From positions 1,683,060 through 1,747,059 of the forward strand of contig BSBK01006377.1 of assembly GCA_027943335.1 (NCBI GenBank): a stretch of 64,000 nucleotides of DNA, given 5' to 3'. This document shows positions 11,200 through 23,209 of this stretch, in pieces (positions within the stretch are counted from its first letter, which is position 1; the number at the start of each line of letters is the position of its first letter). The notes below the pieces were generated by a model, which searched no databases, had not been told where the DNA came from, and saw nothing but the letters and a program-made list of their open reading frames with translations. Made by a program: the position numbers and the translations under genes. The stretch is from Chamaecyparis obtusa (taxonomy: Eukaryota > Streptophyta > Pinopsida > Cupressales > Cupressaceae).

Positions 11200-13944
11200 A
11201 TGTGATTAATCTGACCAATTGGATTTTGGAATTTTTTAAGCCTTGAAGTGTGCTATAAAGATTATTATTTTGGACATATTTTTAAAATTAAATAAAGGAT
11301 ATTTATTTGAGTTCCCATTGGCCACGACAACAAAGAAGGAGAAAAATCAAAATTTGAAACATAAATTGCATAAAAATTTTAAACATCTACTATTGCAAAT
11401 TGCTTTTTGCACAGATATCATTGAATGCACAGTCCTTCTACATTAAATGTACATTAATCAAATATGTTTTTGGTCATCTATAGAAGGAAATATAATAGTT
11501 TAAGTTGTGCTAGTTATAAATTCACAAGAGGAAATGGAAAGAACCATAACTAGCTTTGAAAATTTTAAAAACTGTAGCTAGACATTTTCAAGGAAAAAAA
11601 GTTTCATAAGTCTTTGAAATTTTTTTAAGAAATATTAGTTCCCTAGTTGAATTTAGACTTTCTGAATTCAAAATATAAAAAAGCAACAACAATTTTACTT
11701 ATCAATAACATGTAACCAAAAACCACAACTATTTCATCAAACAAAACATTCCTAGAAAACAAAAAATACTGGAAACCTAGCTAACAATAAAAGAGAGAAA
11801 AATAATAATCATTCTAGCTTTTAATGACATAGAACTGAAAACATTTTCCCAAATGTAAACAAACTCTTGCAAAAAATGAAAATGACAAATTTAGAGATTT
11901 GAAATAAAACTAGAAAAGTTCTACAAAAGATTTCGTATTTTAGCTTTCAATGAAATAGCTCTTTAAAGCTATTATTTTTAGATGCAAGTTGAAATATGAT
12001 AGTTTAAGCTTTCCTAGTTACAATTACACAAAAGAAAGGATAAAGAAAACTAAAACACTTAATTTAAAAATAATACTACATAGACATTATGAGGAAATTA
12101 CAACAACACATTTTGAGATGTACAAAGCTATAGCAATTTTGCGTGTGAATAACATGATACAAACCCTTGCACGACAAAAGATATAAACAAATTTAAAGAT
12201 TAGAAAAATCTAGAAAATATGATGGTTTAAGCTTTCCTAGTTACAAATTCACAGAACAAAAAACTATAACCATTACAATTTTATGAAAAATAAAGGTATA
12301 CAAACCTAGATTTTAATTGCATAACTCTTAAACTTATTCCTTCTACATACAACCTAACTATGATGGTTTGAGATTTCCTAGTTACAAATACAGAGGAGAA
12401 AGCAAAAAGAACCATTGAAAGCTTTAAATTTTAGAAAAAAAAACATTAGCAACACATTTTCAAAAAATTAGGCATCCAATTTCGTAATGTGCAAAGAAAT
12501 ACCAATTTTATCTATGAATAATAGGGAACAACAAACTACAACTATTTTAGCTTTTAATGGCATAGAAGTTTGTTCCCTGGCTATATATGGACAAGATGAA
12601 GGACAAAGAGTAACCAATACCTCTCACAAATGATAACTTCTCCATTTTTTCCAGAACCCCTACCCACCCAATACTTTAACTCACACAATTTCACCACAAC
12701 AATACAATTTTTAGAAATTTTAAGATCCCTAGATACAAATGCACAAAAAAGAAGACAATATCAACTTTTAGTATCAGATAATGTATTTTTAACCTTTCAA
12801 GAAAAAGATCTCAAAGACAACAACACAAAAAAAACCTTCTAGCACTAAGTAACAGTAACACAACACAAACCTTGCAATAGTAATGGAAGTCACAAGAAGA
12901 CAAACCCTTGCAGATAATAGCCAACGTCAAGATGCAAGAAAGGTAAGAAAACCCTTGTAGATAGAAGTTGGTATTAGGAAAATTTAAAGATTTTAAAAAA
13001 TAAAGACATCCTACAAAAGCTTTTCCAATTTATCTTTGAACGACATATATATTAAACCTATTCCTTCTGAATGCATCTTAAAATATGATAATTTAAGCTT
13101 TTTTAGTTAGAAAGGCACATGAAAAAGTAGAAAAAACTATTGTAACAATAATTTTACCTGTGAATAACAAAGAACAAAAAACCAAAGCCATTTCATCTTT
13201 AAATGACGATTGAAAGCCATTTTAGCTTTCAACAACTAGAACTTAGAAATATTAAAAAAAAATAGGATTCACTTTTAGTAATCCTCAAATATTAATGTTG
13301 AATGATTTACGCAGAAATATCATTGAATTGAAAGCCTATTCGCATTAATTGTGCATTAATGAAATTGGCTCCTTGGCCTTCTTCTATTGTTGTGTACGCA
13401 AGTACCATATTGCAAAAACAAACTCATAGTACTTGAAAGGTAAATACCAACACAACAAGAAATGCACAAGAAAATGGGAAGTAGTGACCATGGTTGAAAT
13501 AACCTTTTCACATGCTCTTCTCTCAAAGTCTTAGATTATAGTCCTTGAAAGGTAAAACTCATGTGGTTTTTTCAACTACAATTTTAGTTACCAATGTTCA
13601 TACAAAGTGAAAGATCCATGAACCATAGCCAAGACATCTATAAACTTGGACACACTATTTGCAATATATCAAAACAAAAGCACACAACTAGAGAAGGACA
13701 ACCAAATTGCTACATTAATGCACAATTAAGCCAAATGCCCAAAATAAGCCTATATATGTATGTATTTATATAAATGTACATATAAATTTATATATATGCA
13801 CCTAAGTAATACAATAATTTAAGCTTGCAAGAAAAAGATCTTAGAAACAACAACACAAAACAAACCTTGCACTACAAACATATTGACACTTAAAATCACC
13901 TTTTTGCAATATGCCTAAACAAATGCATAGAACAAGTATATATA
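11200..13944. repeat. AT-rich DNA with dispersed short repeats
   Basis: A motif like ATGATAGTTTAAGCTTTCCT followed by AGTTACAAATTCACA occurs near 11,490, 11,995, 12,225, 12,360 and 13,085. A second motif, TTTTAGCTTTTAATGACATA, occurs near 11,815, 12,545 and 13,205. Copies are degenerate and irregularly spaced, suggesting an old amplified non-coding sequence. Short open frames in this stretch show no domain. Sequence near 13,820 (TTTAAGCTTGCAA) has a match near 41,000, on the far side of the copia element. Confidence 0.4.
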
Positions 13945-13949
13945 CATAT

Positions 13950-14929
13950 TGTTATAATGTGAAGTTGATGCTATCATTTGGCATTTCCATTAATAGATTT
14001 CATTGATGTCAACATATCCTATGCATAGATGTGGATTGAATGTTTTGGTGATTCAATAGTGTGTGCTCTGACATATGTGCCTTAAATATTTATCCTTAGC
14101 CATGTCGGTGACGGTCCTATTTATCTTGCAACATAATGTGGTTCATTTTTTTGGGACCGATCCTATCTTGTAAGTGGTCATTGTGCTTAAATCAATGTAT
14201 TTGCATTGTAACAATCTATCGATTGGCACCGAAGATCTTAGTGATGTTGTAGCATGTTGTTATGAGCAAGGTGTGTTGCATTGATCAAGGTGGTCCACGT
14301 TTTATTCCTTACCACTGTGGGAATGGTTTGATGAGACCTATTTCAAATTGAATTAGGTCAACCTAGTTTTTGGCATGGGTTGATATAAGAGAACGATGAT
14401 TCTATTTGGTGATATGTGCTTGTATCCAAGTAATATACAAAGTGATTGCAAATCTGACAAGGGAAGATCTTTGCATTGATGTATATGTTAGTACAACCGA
14501 TAGAAAATTTTTATACTATTTATGTGTTGTTGATTATTGGTGACAATGATTTTAGTGGCGGATTCCTTTTTATTTTGTATATTTTGTTAGTGAACCTATT
14601 TATACTAGTAGTGGTCCCTTCTTATTTCTAGGTAGTTAGCCCAACCGATAGTGAGCCAACCAATAATAAGAAAATTGATAGTGATCCCTTGTAAAAATTA
14701 CCTTAACTTGTGTTCTTTTCATGAGAATTAGGTTCTTCGTGATTTTTCCCATCTTGGGTTTCTACATAAATCTTGGCATTCATCATGTTGATGTTTTTGT
14801 GCTTTCATGTTCATATTTTTTTATAAGTTTCTTATTGGTTTAAGTATTCACAAAATTAACAAGTACGTGAAGTAAATTATTTGATAATAACTAATTCACC
14901 CTCCTCTTAGTTATTTGGCTTGTTCAAAA
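13950..14929 (+). repeat. 5' LTR of copia element 1
   Basis: It starts TGTTATAATGTGAAGTTGAT and aligns throughout to the 3' copy at 39,389-40,344, with scattered differences and small indels. Its last bases TTCAAAA correspond to TTCAACA in the 3' copy. It is followed at 14,932 by TGGTATCAAAGC, matching the usual tRNA-Met-type primer-binding site of plant copia elements. Confidence 0.92.
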
Positions 14930-14931
14930 AT

Positions 14932-14943
14932 TGGTATCAAAGC
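14932..14943 (+). other. Primer-binding site of copia element 1
   Basis: TGGTATCAAAGC lies two bases after the 5' LTR and resembles the complement of the 3' end of initiator tRNA-Met used by many plant copia elements (normally TGGTATCAGAGC). Confidence 0.85.
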
Positions 14944-14985
14944 TTTGGTTCCTTGGAGATAGCTTAATCGATTGAGGTAGATCTG

Positions 14986-15600
14986 ATGGCACACAAATTG
15001 AACATTCTTATGTTTGATGGATTTGAATGTAGTACTTGGAAAGAGAAGATGAGAGGCTAGACGATTTTGACCGGTTACACTACTTGGAAGAATATGGAGA
15101 CATTGTATGTTGCACCTTAGAATGGTCCTACTACTCAAGGTGAAATTTCAGCTTATGAGGAGAATAAGAAAGCAAGGTATGCAATTTTTAGTGCTCTATC
15201 AAAAATTGAGTTAGCTAAATTTATTTCATTGAAGAATGCCTATGAAGTTTGGGAAAAATTAAAAGAGATCTATGAAGGAAATGGTAGAGTCAATTTCTCT
15301 AAGAAGCTAACATCTAAGTGTCATTATGAGAATCTGAAAATAGAAGAAGGTGAAGATGTCAAAAGTTATTTTCATAGGGTTGATAATACAATGAGTGAAG
15401 TAAAGAATCAAGGTGGTAATATCATTGATGAAGATTTCATGGAGAAGATCTTGATGACCTTACCAAAGAGTTATAGTGACATGATCTTGGATATAGAGGA
15501 AGTTTATTATATGAAGAATTTTACCAGAGAATAGTTGTTTGGAACCTTGACCACATTTGAGCTAAGGAAATTCAAAAAAAGAGAAGAGAAGATCTAAGAT
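14986..15600 (+). pseudogene. Copia gag (UBN2-type), stop-interrupted
   Basis: Starting at ATG 14,986 the frame opens with MAHKLNILMFDGFECSTWK, typical for the start of copia gag. It continues through KNAYEVWEKLKEIYEG and EDVKSYFHRVDN to EKILMTLPKSYSD, all characteristic of the gag polyprotein (UBN2) domain that forms the virus-like particle. In-frame TAG codons occur at 15,058, 15,118 and 15,532. All three can come from CAG. Confidence 0.85.
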
Positions 15601-15681
15601 AGCCTTTAAATCCACAAAGACAGATGAAGATCTATATGATGGTGATTTAGATAAGATCAAAGAAAAATTTGCAAGGAAAAT

Positions 15682-15930
15682 TTGAAGAAAGGTGCTAGAA
15701 AATACAAAGGTGTGTTACCCGTTAAATGCTTTAGATGTGGAAGGATTGGTTATTTAGAAAGTAGGTGTTTGAAAAAGGCTAACCGACAAAAGTTTAAGAA
15801 GTTCAATAAGAAGGCCTACTATGTTAATGAAGATTCTAGTATATTAGATGATGAATCAAATCAAGAATATTATTTATTCTATGCTAAAGAAGAAAAACCT
15901 AGATTTGACATTTCTAACATTTGCCCATAA
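15682..15930 (+). pseudogene. Copia gag C-terminal zinc knuckle
   Basis: The short frame contains CFRCGRIGYLESRC. This is a CX2CX4HX4C zinc knuckle in which the histidine is replaced (GYLE instead of GHxx), so nucleic-acid binding is probably lost. It is followed by a basic segment and the acidic linker that precedes protease. A frame change separates it from gag upstream. Confidence 0.75.
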
Positions 15931-15954
15931 TCTGATGATAATACTAAGATTGCT

Positions 15955-16480
15955 TTGTATGTCAACAAAAATAAGAATGAATGGCTGATTGATAGTGGTT
16001 TTTTGGATCATATGACTGGTGATAAAAGAAAATTTGTGAAACTTGATAAATATGATGGTGGTCCTATTAGATTTGGTGATAAAAAAGTTGCATATATTGT
16101 TGGAATGGGTTCTATTACTTTTTATGGGAAGCATAATACTGACAAGGTTTATCATGTGAAGGGTTTGTGTCATAATATATTGAGTGTTGGATATATGTGC
16201 GAGAATGGATATGATGTTATGTTTAAGAATGAAGGTTGTGATATTTGGAAGAGGTATATAATAGTCATTACAGCTAGCAAAAATAGGAAGGGACATGTAT
16301 CAACTTGAAGGAGCTATAAAAGGATGTTTACTATCTCAGATTGATGGCAGTTGGCTTTGGCACCGAAGGATGTGTCACATCAATTTTGAAAACTTTGTAA
16401 GAATAAGTTCATCATGTGTAGTAAGAGATTTACCAAGACTATGTAAACTAGCCATCATTATCTATAAGGTATGTTAGGAA
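15955..16480 (+). pseudogene. Copia protease and GAG-pre-integrase region
   Basis: WLIDSGFLDHMTGDKRKF matches the copia aspartic protease active-site region (normally DSGCSxHMTG), so the catalytic DSG is kept. The pattern continues with VYHVKGLCHNILSVGYMCENGY. After a frame shift near 16,300, WLWHRRMCHINFENFVRISS gives the HHCC zinc-binding start of integrase. The order and spacing fit a copia pol polyprotein. Confidence 0.85.
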
Positions 16481-16744
16481 GGAAAGCATACAAGAGAGTC
16501 ATTCAAGGAAAACAATTGTTCATCTACCGGTTCATTAGATCTCATGCATACTGACCTATGTGGTCCTACAAGAACAAGAATCTTACAAGGTGAGATATAT
16601 TTCATAATTTTTATTGATGATTATTCTAGATTATCTTGGGTTGCATTTCTAATATAAAAATCAGAAGCATTTGAGAAATTCAAGATATTTAAAATAAGAG
16701 TTAAGAATGAAGTTGGTAGAAATATTAAATGTTTGAGATGTGAT
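16480..16744 (+). pseudogene. Copia integrase core, left part
   Basis: The reading includes SLDLMHTDLCGP-like coding (first catalytic Asp) and FIIFIDDYSRLSWVAF-like coding (second catalytic Asp), then NIKCLRCDRGG, and is cut at 16,745-16,759 by a retroposon. Stops are present. Integrase joins again at 18,453. Confidence 0.8.
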
Positions 16745-16759
16745 AGAGGAGGAGAGTTT

Positions 16760-18452
16760 TTTTTTTTTTTGGAAATTTTTTTATATTTAAATTAATAAAA
16801 TTGGTTAAAAAAAGGGCTCCTAGAGAAAAGAACTAGTAAAGAAAAACTCTGTTCGTTACCCATATTTACAAAGCAGACAAATCTGCAAATCTTTCAGTAT
16901 GTGATCCTAGCTACAAAATCCCAACATAAAATCAAATATCCATCCTTCCTAAACCCCCGTTAGGAATAAGGAGTGGATATATGCAATAATCCAGGACCCC
17001 TACCTTATCACAAAATAAACAATAATTAATTAGGCAGGGGCGCCCATCAACCCAAAAACCCTTACAAGATAATAAAGAAATATTTACATATAAGCAAAAG
17101 CCCCTGCCTAAATGTACATCAAAATTTGCTAGTAGCTGATAAATAGTTATGAAAATGAAGGATAATCACAAATGATACATAATTATAGCAATCCCCAACG
17201 ATGAAGTGAAAAAAATCATCATCGGCCATAGAGCAACACCCGATAGGAATATAATCTCAGCTGATCGAAAGAACTTGTGACACACCAAAAAGGAGAGATC
17301 AAAGCTTCATAGTAATAAAAGATAAACAAACAAAGATGCAATGAAATTATTCATGAGACTGCACAGTGGCATCCACAAGGTGAGATGGATGAGAAAAAAA
17401 TAGCGAACTCCAAATCCTATTAGCCTTCGCATGAATAGAAGAACCATCAGTAACATTTTCCACATAATGCCAAGAGGGAGAAAGATTTCCTCTAGCTGGT
17501 TCCAATTCAGGGTTCATTAAAGGAACTGATGAACCGACCAAAGCCAAAGTAGAGGATCTTCCCTCAACAGCAGAGGAGGCATCTTGAGGAGAGAGCTTAG
17601 CATGAGAAATTGCCTCCGAATGAGCCATAAGACCCAAAATGGCATAGGTTTTTGAAAATGCCTTTCCCCGATAAGCAACATCAACCGAGTTCCTGTGAAT
17701 AATGAAATCCAGAGGTTTGATAGAGGAGGAAGCAATGCAATCTTTACCCCATAGATCAAAATAAACTTGTCCGAGGTCAACAACAAGTGATGTGGAAAGA
17801 TATCACCCACACATGCTTCTCCTTCCCACAAATTATACCCTTGAACAATAGCGAACAATTTGTCATTCTAAATAAACTTAGGCCAGATAATAGCATTAGC
17901 CACATGATACAATAACGACCAAGATTGAGAAAGATCCAAAAATATAGAACATAATATAGAGATTATCTGTGAGGGAAATACAATTCTCTTAGAGCTTGGA
18001 GACAGAATAGATTCCCCAATTAAACGACGAATGCACCTTTGACATTTTGGATAGTGAACACAGAACATAGAATCAAGCAATTCATTTGAGATTTTGCCTT
18101 CAAACGGTAGCTCCAATTCATCAGAGGGTAAGGAAACCCTTAAGTTCAAAGGTTTGAATTTGCTCGCAAATCTTGAAGAAGCCATTACATAAAATAACCA
18201 AAGAAAAGACTTACCCAAATACAACACATTACATAGAGAAAAGCATATCAACGTAAACATTAATATATAGGAAGGCACAAAGAGAATGAAAGGAAGGATA
18301 AATACAGAAAAGACCGATGAAGCATGGGATCATACACATCCATTAAACCACACCAGATAGCAGATTTAAAAAATCCACAACACGTGTAATGGAGCCATCA
18401 TGAAATAAACATAGCATCAACTAAAGATTTTAAGGCATTGCAAATCATAAAC
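16760..18452 (-). mobile_element. Poly(A) retroposon inserted in copia integrase
   Basis: The insert is flanked by a 15-bp direct repeat AGAGGAGGAGAGTTT (16,745-16,759 and 18,453-18,467), taken from the copia integrase codons. It begins on the plus strand with an oligo(T) run, so it was copied from a polyadenylated RNA on the minus strand. These are hallmarks of LINE-driven target-primed reverse transcription. No reverse transcriptase is present. It may be a truncated or internally deleted LINE, or a processed copy of a host transcript. Confidence 0.85.
17347..18278 (-). pseudogene. Unrecognised coding remnant inside the poly(A) retroposon
   Basis: On the minus strand, a frame beginning MASSRFASKFKPLNLRVSL (ATG near 18,185) runs to 17,868. 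It contains a Cys/His pattern (MFCVHYPKCQRCIRRL), then continues past a stop (FAIVQGYNLWEGEACVGD) and shifts frame to end at 17,347 (SPSWHYVENVTDG). The remnant spans roughly 280 codons. I do not recognise the family; the CxxC-like cluster could be a zinc knuckle of a LINE ORF1 or part of a host gene. It has no introns visible, as expected for a retrocopy. Confidence 0.4.
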
Positions 18453-18826
18453 AGAGGAGGAGAGTTTACTTCTGATGAATTTGACAATTTCTATGAGGAA
18501 CATGGCATTAAAAGACAATTTTCAGCTCCTAGAATACCACAATAGAATGGTGTAGTGGAAAGGATGAATTAAACTATGTAGGAAGCAACAAGAACTATGA
18601 TGAAGGAAGCAGGTTTACAAAAAGTTTAATGGAGAGAATAAAATCATACATTTGTGTACACACTTAATAGAGTTATTTATTGGAAGAAGTATGGGAAGAC
18701 ATCATACAAGCTATGACACGAAAGGGAACCCATAATGAAATATTTCAATATTTTTGGAAGCAGATGCTGCATTCAAAGAGATGAAGACAATCTTGGCACG
18801 TTTGACAACATAGCTAATGAAGGTAT
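18453..18826 (+). pseudogene. Copia integrase, right part
   Basis: Coding resumes with RGGEFTSDEFDNFYEEHGIK and FSAPRIPQ, then NGVVERMN, which supplies the catalytic Glu region of copia integrase (normally PQQNGVVERKN). It continues to a FGSRCCIQRDEDNLGTFDN-like segment and ends with codons for EGIFL, where the hAT transposon is inserted. Several in-frame TAG codons replace likely CAG (for example in PQ*NGV). Confidence 0.88.
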
Positions 18827-18834
18827 ATTTTTGG
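18827..18834. repeat. Target-site duplication of the giant hAT, left copy
   Basis: ATTTTTGG is immediately followed by the TIR start CAGGG. The same eight bases follow the right TIR at 37,545-37,552. An 8-bp duplication is diagnostic for hAT superfamily insertion. Confidence 0.95.
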
Positions 18835-18849
18835 CAGGGTAATTTTTAG

Positions 18850-19330
18850 TGGCGAATTCTGGGAATAATGTCTCGTGGAATTGGTGAATCACGCAGGTAT
18901 ACGTTGGCAAATATTCGCCCAATCTTGACATGGTAACCGCTGAATATTAATTGGAATCGCCAATCAGATTTGTCGTTTGCCGTTGTTGACCATCATATTC
19001 ACCTATAATTAATGTGATGTGGTTCTTTTAACGGTCTCTTATTCGCCAGCGATATTAATTATGAATTGCATATAAAATTTGAAATAGCCAAATGGTTCAT
19101 ATTGTTATCTTAACCATGACCTATTTCGCCACCCGTTAATTAATTATTTTATTGGTCCATGACGTATTTTGCCAACCCATTAATTAATTATTTTATTGGT
19201 CCACGATGTATTTCACCAACCCGTTAATTAATTATTCACCACGTATATTTAATTTTTCGCCAAACATAGCATTGATCAGGTCGGCACTCGGCACATTTTC
19301 GCCAAAAGCCTGGGATTTTAAAAATTGGAA
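18850..19330. promoter_or_regulatory. Left subterminal repeats of the hAT (TTCGCCA type)
   Basis: Variants of TTCGCCA/TTGGCGAA occur more than ten times in both orientations. Three direct copies of a unit of about 44 bases, TTCGCCACCCGTTAATTAAT plus ATTTTATTGGTCCATGACGT, lie at about 19,110-19,245. Clusters of short subterminal motifs near the TIRs are known hAT transposase binding sites. The same motif fills the right end. Upstream position relative to the transposase also makes this its likely promoter region. Confidence 0.75.
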
Positions 19331-19600
19331 ATTTGGAATTTGGTATCATGGATTGATATAAATTCAAATCAAATTTAGAAAACTTAGAAGTAGTCTTATT
19401 GTGCGTCGTTACAAATTTTTGGAGCTGGAACCTGGAGGGCCAGATTTACAAATAACAAACTTGCAACAGTAAATAGAGGATTCAACATTTCAGAGAGTCA
19501 AAAATCAGAGGAAGCAGGACAAAGGTAAACAATTATTTGTTCAACTTCACATTTCACAATTCACAGTAGAGGCTAGAATCCTCTAGAATCCTAGTGACTA

Positions 19601-22480
19601 GTGAGAGGTCATTGGGTAAAGATGTCAAACAAGGGTGACTATCCTGAGGCTGAGATTGAGTATCCTCAGGCTACTATTGCTGAAGGGATTCAGATATCAG
19701 GGGAGGTTGAGACTCAGGGCAGTGAAGAGATTGGAAAGCTAGACAAGGGTAAGACTCCTCAGGGCAGTGAAGGGCCTGGGAGGCCATCAAAATGCCCAAA
19801 ACTTAAAGATACTACCATAAAGGCTTTCTTTGGAGTTGGCAATGTTTCTCCTCCATCAACATCTACAATTGCAAGTGCAAAATCCATTCACAGTAGCTCA
19901 CCAGTACCAGTACCACAAGCCGGGGTTGTCATTGAGTTAAATGAAAATCAAAATGCATCAAATGAGGATAAAAATGGTGGCATGAGAGAAGATGTTATAA
20001 GGGATACACAGAACCAGTTGGAAGAAAATGGTAGCAATGAAGATAATAATAATGTTGGTAGGAAGAAAAGAAAAAGGGAAGTAAAAATGGGGCGGGAGTG
20101 GGAAATGACAAGAAATTTTAAGGTTGATTGGGTAGCAAAGTATTGGTTCATTGAACCAGTCCTAAGAAATGATGAACAACCAATAGAATGCAGGTGTAAG
20201 ATTTGTACCTGGAAACTTAAAAGAGAGAAGAAGTTGCAGCTAAAGCTTGACACTATAGAAAAGCATATTGGTAAGGTTTATGAAAAATAGACCATAGACG
20301 GACAAGAAATATCAGTAGTGAGATGGAAATCAAAGGAAGAATGTCTTCATGTTAAGTATGCCATAGAATATGAAGAGCATAACAAGAGAATGGCAGTAAT
20401 TGCTAGTAGTGAAAATCCAATCAAGGCTGGGTTTAAACATGCAGCCAATGAAGCAAACCTGGCAAAGACCGTTCAGATGAGTGTTGTTTTTCATATTATG
20501 TCCAGAGGGCGTCCTATGAGAGACTTCTCAAAATATGGTAATTTATTATCTTTTTTGAAAGTTCCTCACTATCCCATGTCACATTGGTCAACAAACGTTG
20601 GATGGGAAATGGCAAATTGTCTTTCTGAGGTGGAAAAGCAAAATTTATAGGAGAAAGTAAAATAGTCCAGATTCATTTCATTATCCATAGATGAAGTTAC
20701 TGTAGTAGATAACACTGCTTGGATTTGTATGCATGTGTATACAGTAAAAGAACATGTCCACCAAGCTCATCTACTTTGCGTTCGTAAAATGAGGGGCAAT
20801 TCAACAACAGAAAACTTATATTCTGAAGTGAAGAATGCTTTGCATGAAGTTGCTGGTATGGATGATTTGACAATTGGAAAGAAGTTAGTGTGTGTTGCAG
20901 ATGACGGAGCTATAGTAATGCAAGGCCAAAGGAATGGTCTCTGTGCAAGATTACAAACTAGTATTGCACCTTACATGCTTGGCATACATTGCATGGCCCA
21001 TCAAATGAATTTAGCATATAAAATTGTAAGTGATTTTCCTACAGTGTCAAAAGTTGAAGATCTAGTTTGCGACATATACTCTTACTTCTACAAAATTCCT
21101 AAACATTTTGCAGAATTTAAGATTTTCTCAGAGGGAGTAACACCAGGAAACAAGCTTCTCAAGGATGTTGAGACCAAATGGATCTCTTTGCATGGACCAG
21201 TAGAAAGAGTTCTAACAGAATATCAATCCTTGATCAGAGTAATATATGAGCAACACCTCATAATAGACAAAGCTCCTGATTTGTTACATAAGTTAAGTGA
21301 TATAGAGACTCTATTAACTTTAGCCAATCTTCTCCCCATGCTGGATTTAATGAACAAGCTTGTTAAGAAATCCCAAGACAGGATTATGTATATCCATGAG
21401 TACTCAGATTTACGTAAAATGACATGCGTTGCCCTGGATAATTTATACTCAGATATGATAACAATTCAAAGCCCAAATTTTTTCAGGTGGCAAATAATTA
21501 CAGATTTGAATCATGCTGAGAATTTTTTTCAATTCAATGCAAAAAATGATTTATGTGTGTTTGTGAAAGGATATGAAATACCAATGCACCAATCTAAGAT
21601 GGGCAAGCGAGGCAGACTACTTCTAGTTAAAAGGGCTGATTTTGACATGTTTGTTAAATTTGTTAGTGAGAATTTGAAGTCAATTTCCTACCAACTTTCA
21701 AGTGAGATTCATGAAAGATTCCCTAGAGAAGAAATTCTTGAGGCCATGGGTTGTGTGTTTCCTCAATTTTGGAAAAACATCAGAGATAGACAACATGATG
21801 CTCATATGTCTCATAAAAAAATTGATGAATTGATTAGAGAGTTTTCAAAACATGCAGATTGCAATGGACAACCAATTGATGGAATTATAGATTCAGATAT
21901 TCTTAAAAAACAATGTAGACAATTTGCATCATGTATGAAATTACAGTTAAAAAACTTGGAGAATCCATTTCAACCTGGTGCAATAACCAGGCTTTGGAAA
22001 AGGATAGAGCAGAGTGAAGTACTGCATGATTCAATAACAAAATATTTCAAACTTGTTGATTTATGTCAAACAATGATATTGGGGTCGGTCGAAGATGAAA
22101 GACTTTTCAGTGCATTGGGGTTTTTGAAATCAAAGATCAGAAACAAACTAGACAGAAATTTGGAAACTTGCTTGAGGTTATTTGTAACTCAGTACAATGT
22201 TATAGACTTTCCTTATGATAGGGCATTGGCAATTTGGAATTCCCTACGTGAAAGACGAGGGCTTTTGAACACTACTTCAAAACATGGTGGTTCAGAGACA
22301 AACGATGGATCTTGGTCCCAGACTTAGAATGAAGATGAAGAGTTTTTTGATTTTGAATACCCAACTCAGAATGAAGAAGAACCTCTTGCTAGTAGTAGCA
22401 GTCAATTTCAAGAGCTGGATTCCATGTGGGATATAGAAGAGGGCAAGGCAGACTGCTCACTGACACTGAGTGAAGAGTGA
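19601..22480 (+). pseudogene. hAT transposase, four in-frame TAG stops
   Basis: A single reading frame of 959 codons runs from ATG 19,601 (alternative start 19,622, MSNKG) to TGA 22,478. It is broken only by TAG at 20,288, 20,648, 20,663 and 22,325. In order it contains a low-complexity acidic N-terminus and a BED-like zinc region (CRCKICTWKL with a following EKHIG). It then has the RNase H-like core with DE in SLSIDEVTVVDN, VADDGAIVMQGQRNGLCARL (second Asp) and GIHCMAHQMNLAYK (CxxH). The hAT C-terminal dimerisation motif follows (VEDERLFSALGFLKSKIRNK), then an acidic tail. It resembles the ZMYM/C17orf113-like hAT group more than plant Ac. It would bind the TIRs and subterminal repeats and cut the element out. 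Confidence 0.92.
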
Positions 22481-22880
22481 ACTGTGAAGTGATTTAGAAT
22501 TAGCATTCGGTTAATAGGTATTTATAATTTTATACACTGTATACTTATTACTGTACTTGTTGGATAAATTGATAATGGAATTGGACTTGATTCTGAATAT
22601 TTATTAATTTATTGACAATTTATTAATTGATTCATATTTAGCTACAAGCCTACGGGTACAAGTAATAAGTATTGTTCATGATTTTTGTAATTTCAATTTT
22701 GATTTTTGTAATTTGTAATTTGAAATTTTGAATTCATGATTTTTGTAATGTAGATTGTATAAACTAGAATGTCCCTCTTTGTCCACAATAGCAAGTGCTA
22801 GGGATATATATGATTTTTGTAATTGTAGAATGTTCAAGAAATTTGTAATTTGATATAACCTTGCGAAGTCCCACACAAAA
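22481..22880. other. AT-rich 3' flank of the transposase
   Basis: It contains repeated TGATTTTTGTAATTT motifs near 22,680, 22,698, 22,738 and 22,811. Nothing coding is recognised. It probably holds the transposase polyadenylation signals, as transcription from 19.6 kb would end here, facing the convergent cargo gene B. Confidence 0.35.
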
Positions 22881-23200
22881 CCTTTCGTAACCTCTCAGCT
22901 GTTTAATCTTGTAACTGATTAACCTTTCCAAAGTTACGCCTTTCTGCTAGATGCTTCGTCGCAGCTTCATAACCGCCAACACTAATGGCCAACAAACCCT
23001 CGCGAAGCTTAGTAAACCAACTGTTCCTGACAAAGTGTTCCGAAGTTATGCACGCCGTTAGTCGGGAGTCCTTCGAAAGTTTGAAACCCATTAGCATCCT
23101 AACCACTTAACCGTGGAGAAGTTATGAAACAACCCAGCGTTACTTCGGAACATTGCCGATGGTCTGTTAGTAACGCGCACATGCTTACTAGTATATCCTG
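22880..23200. repeat. Degenerate GAAGTTACG-type motif cluster (left copy)
   Basis: Motifs such as CCAAAGTTACGCC, CCGAAGTTATGCACGCC, GGAGAAGTTATGAAACAACC and GCGTTACTTCGGAAC occur here. They match the unit of the large array at 34,800-35,740 and the cluster at 36,720-37,190. They lie between the transposase and the 3' side of cargo gene B. Confidence 0.6.
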
Positions 23201-23209
23201 GATTTTATC

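Noticed and set aside
19601..22480. TAG as a reassigned (sense) codon in the transposase
   Set aside because: TAG also interrupts unrelated copia, LINE and gag frames where the family has Gln, and the same frames end at other stops. Methylation-driven mutation explains it without a changed code.
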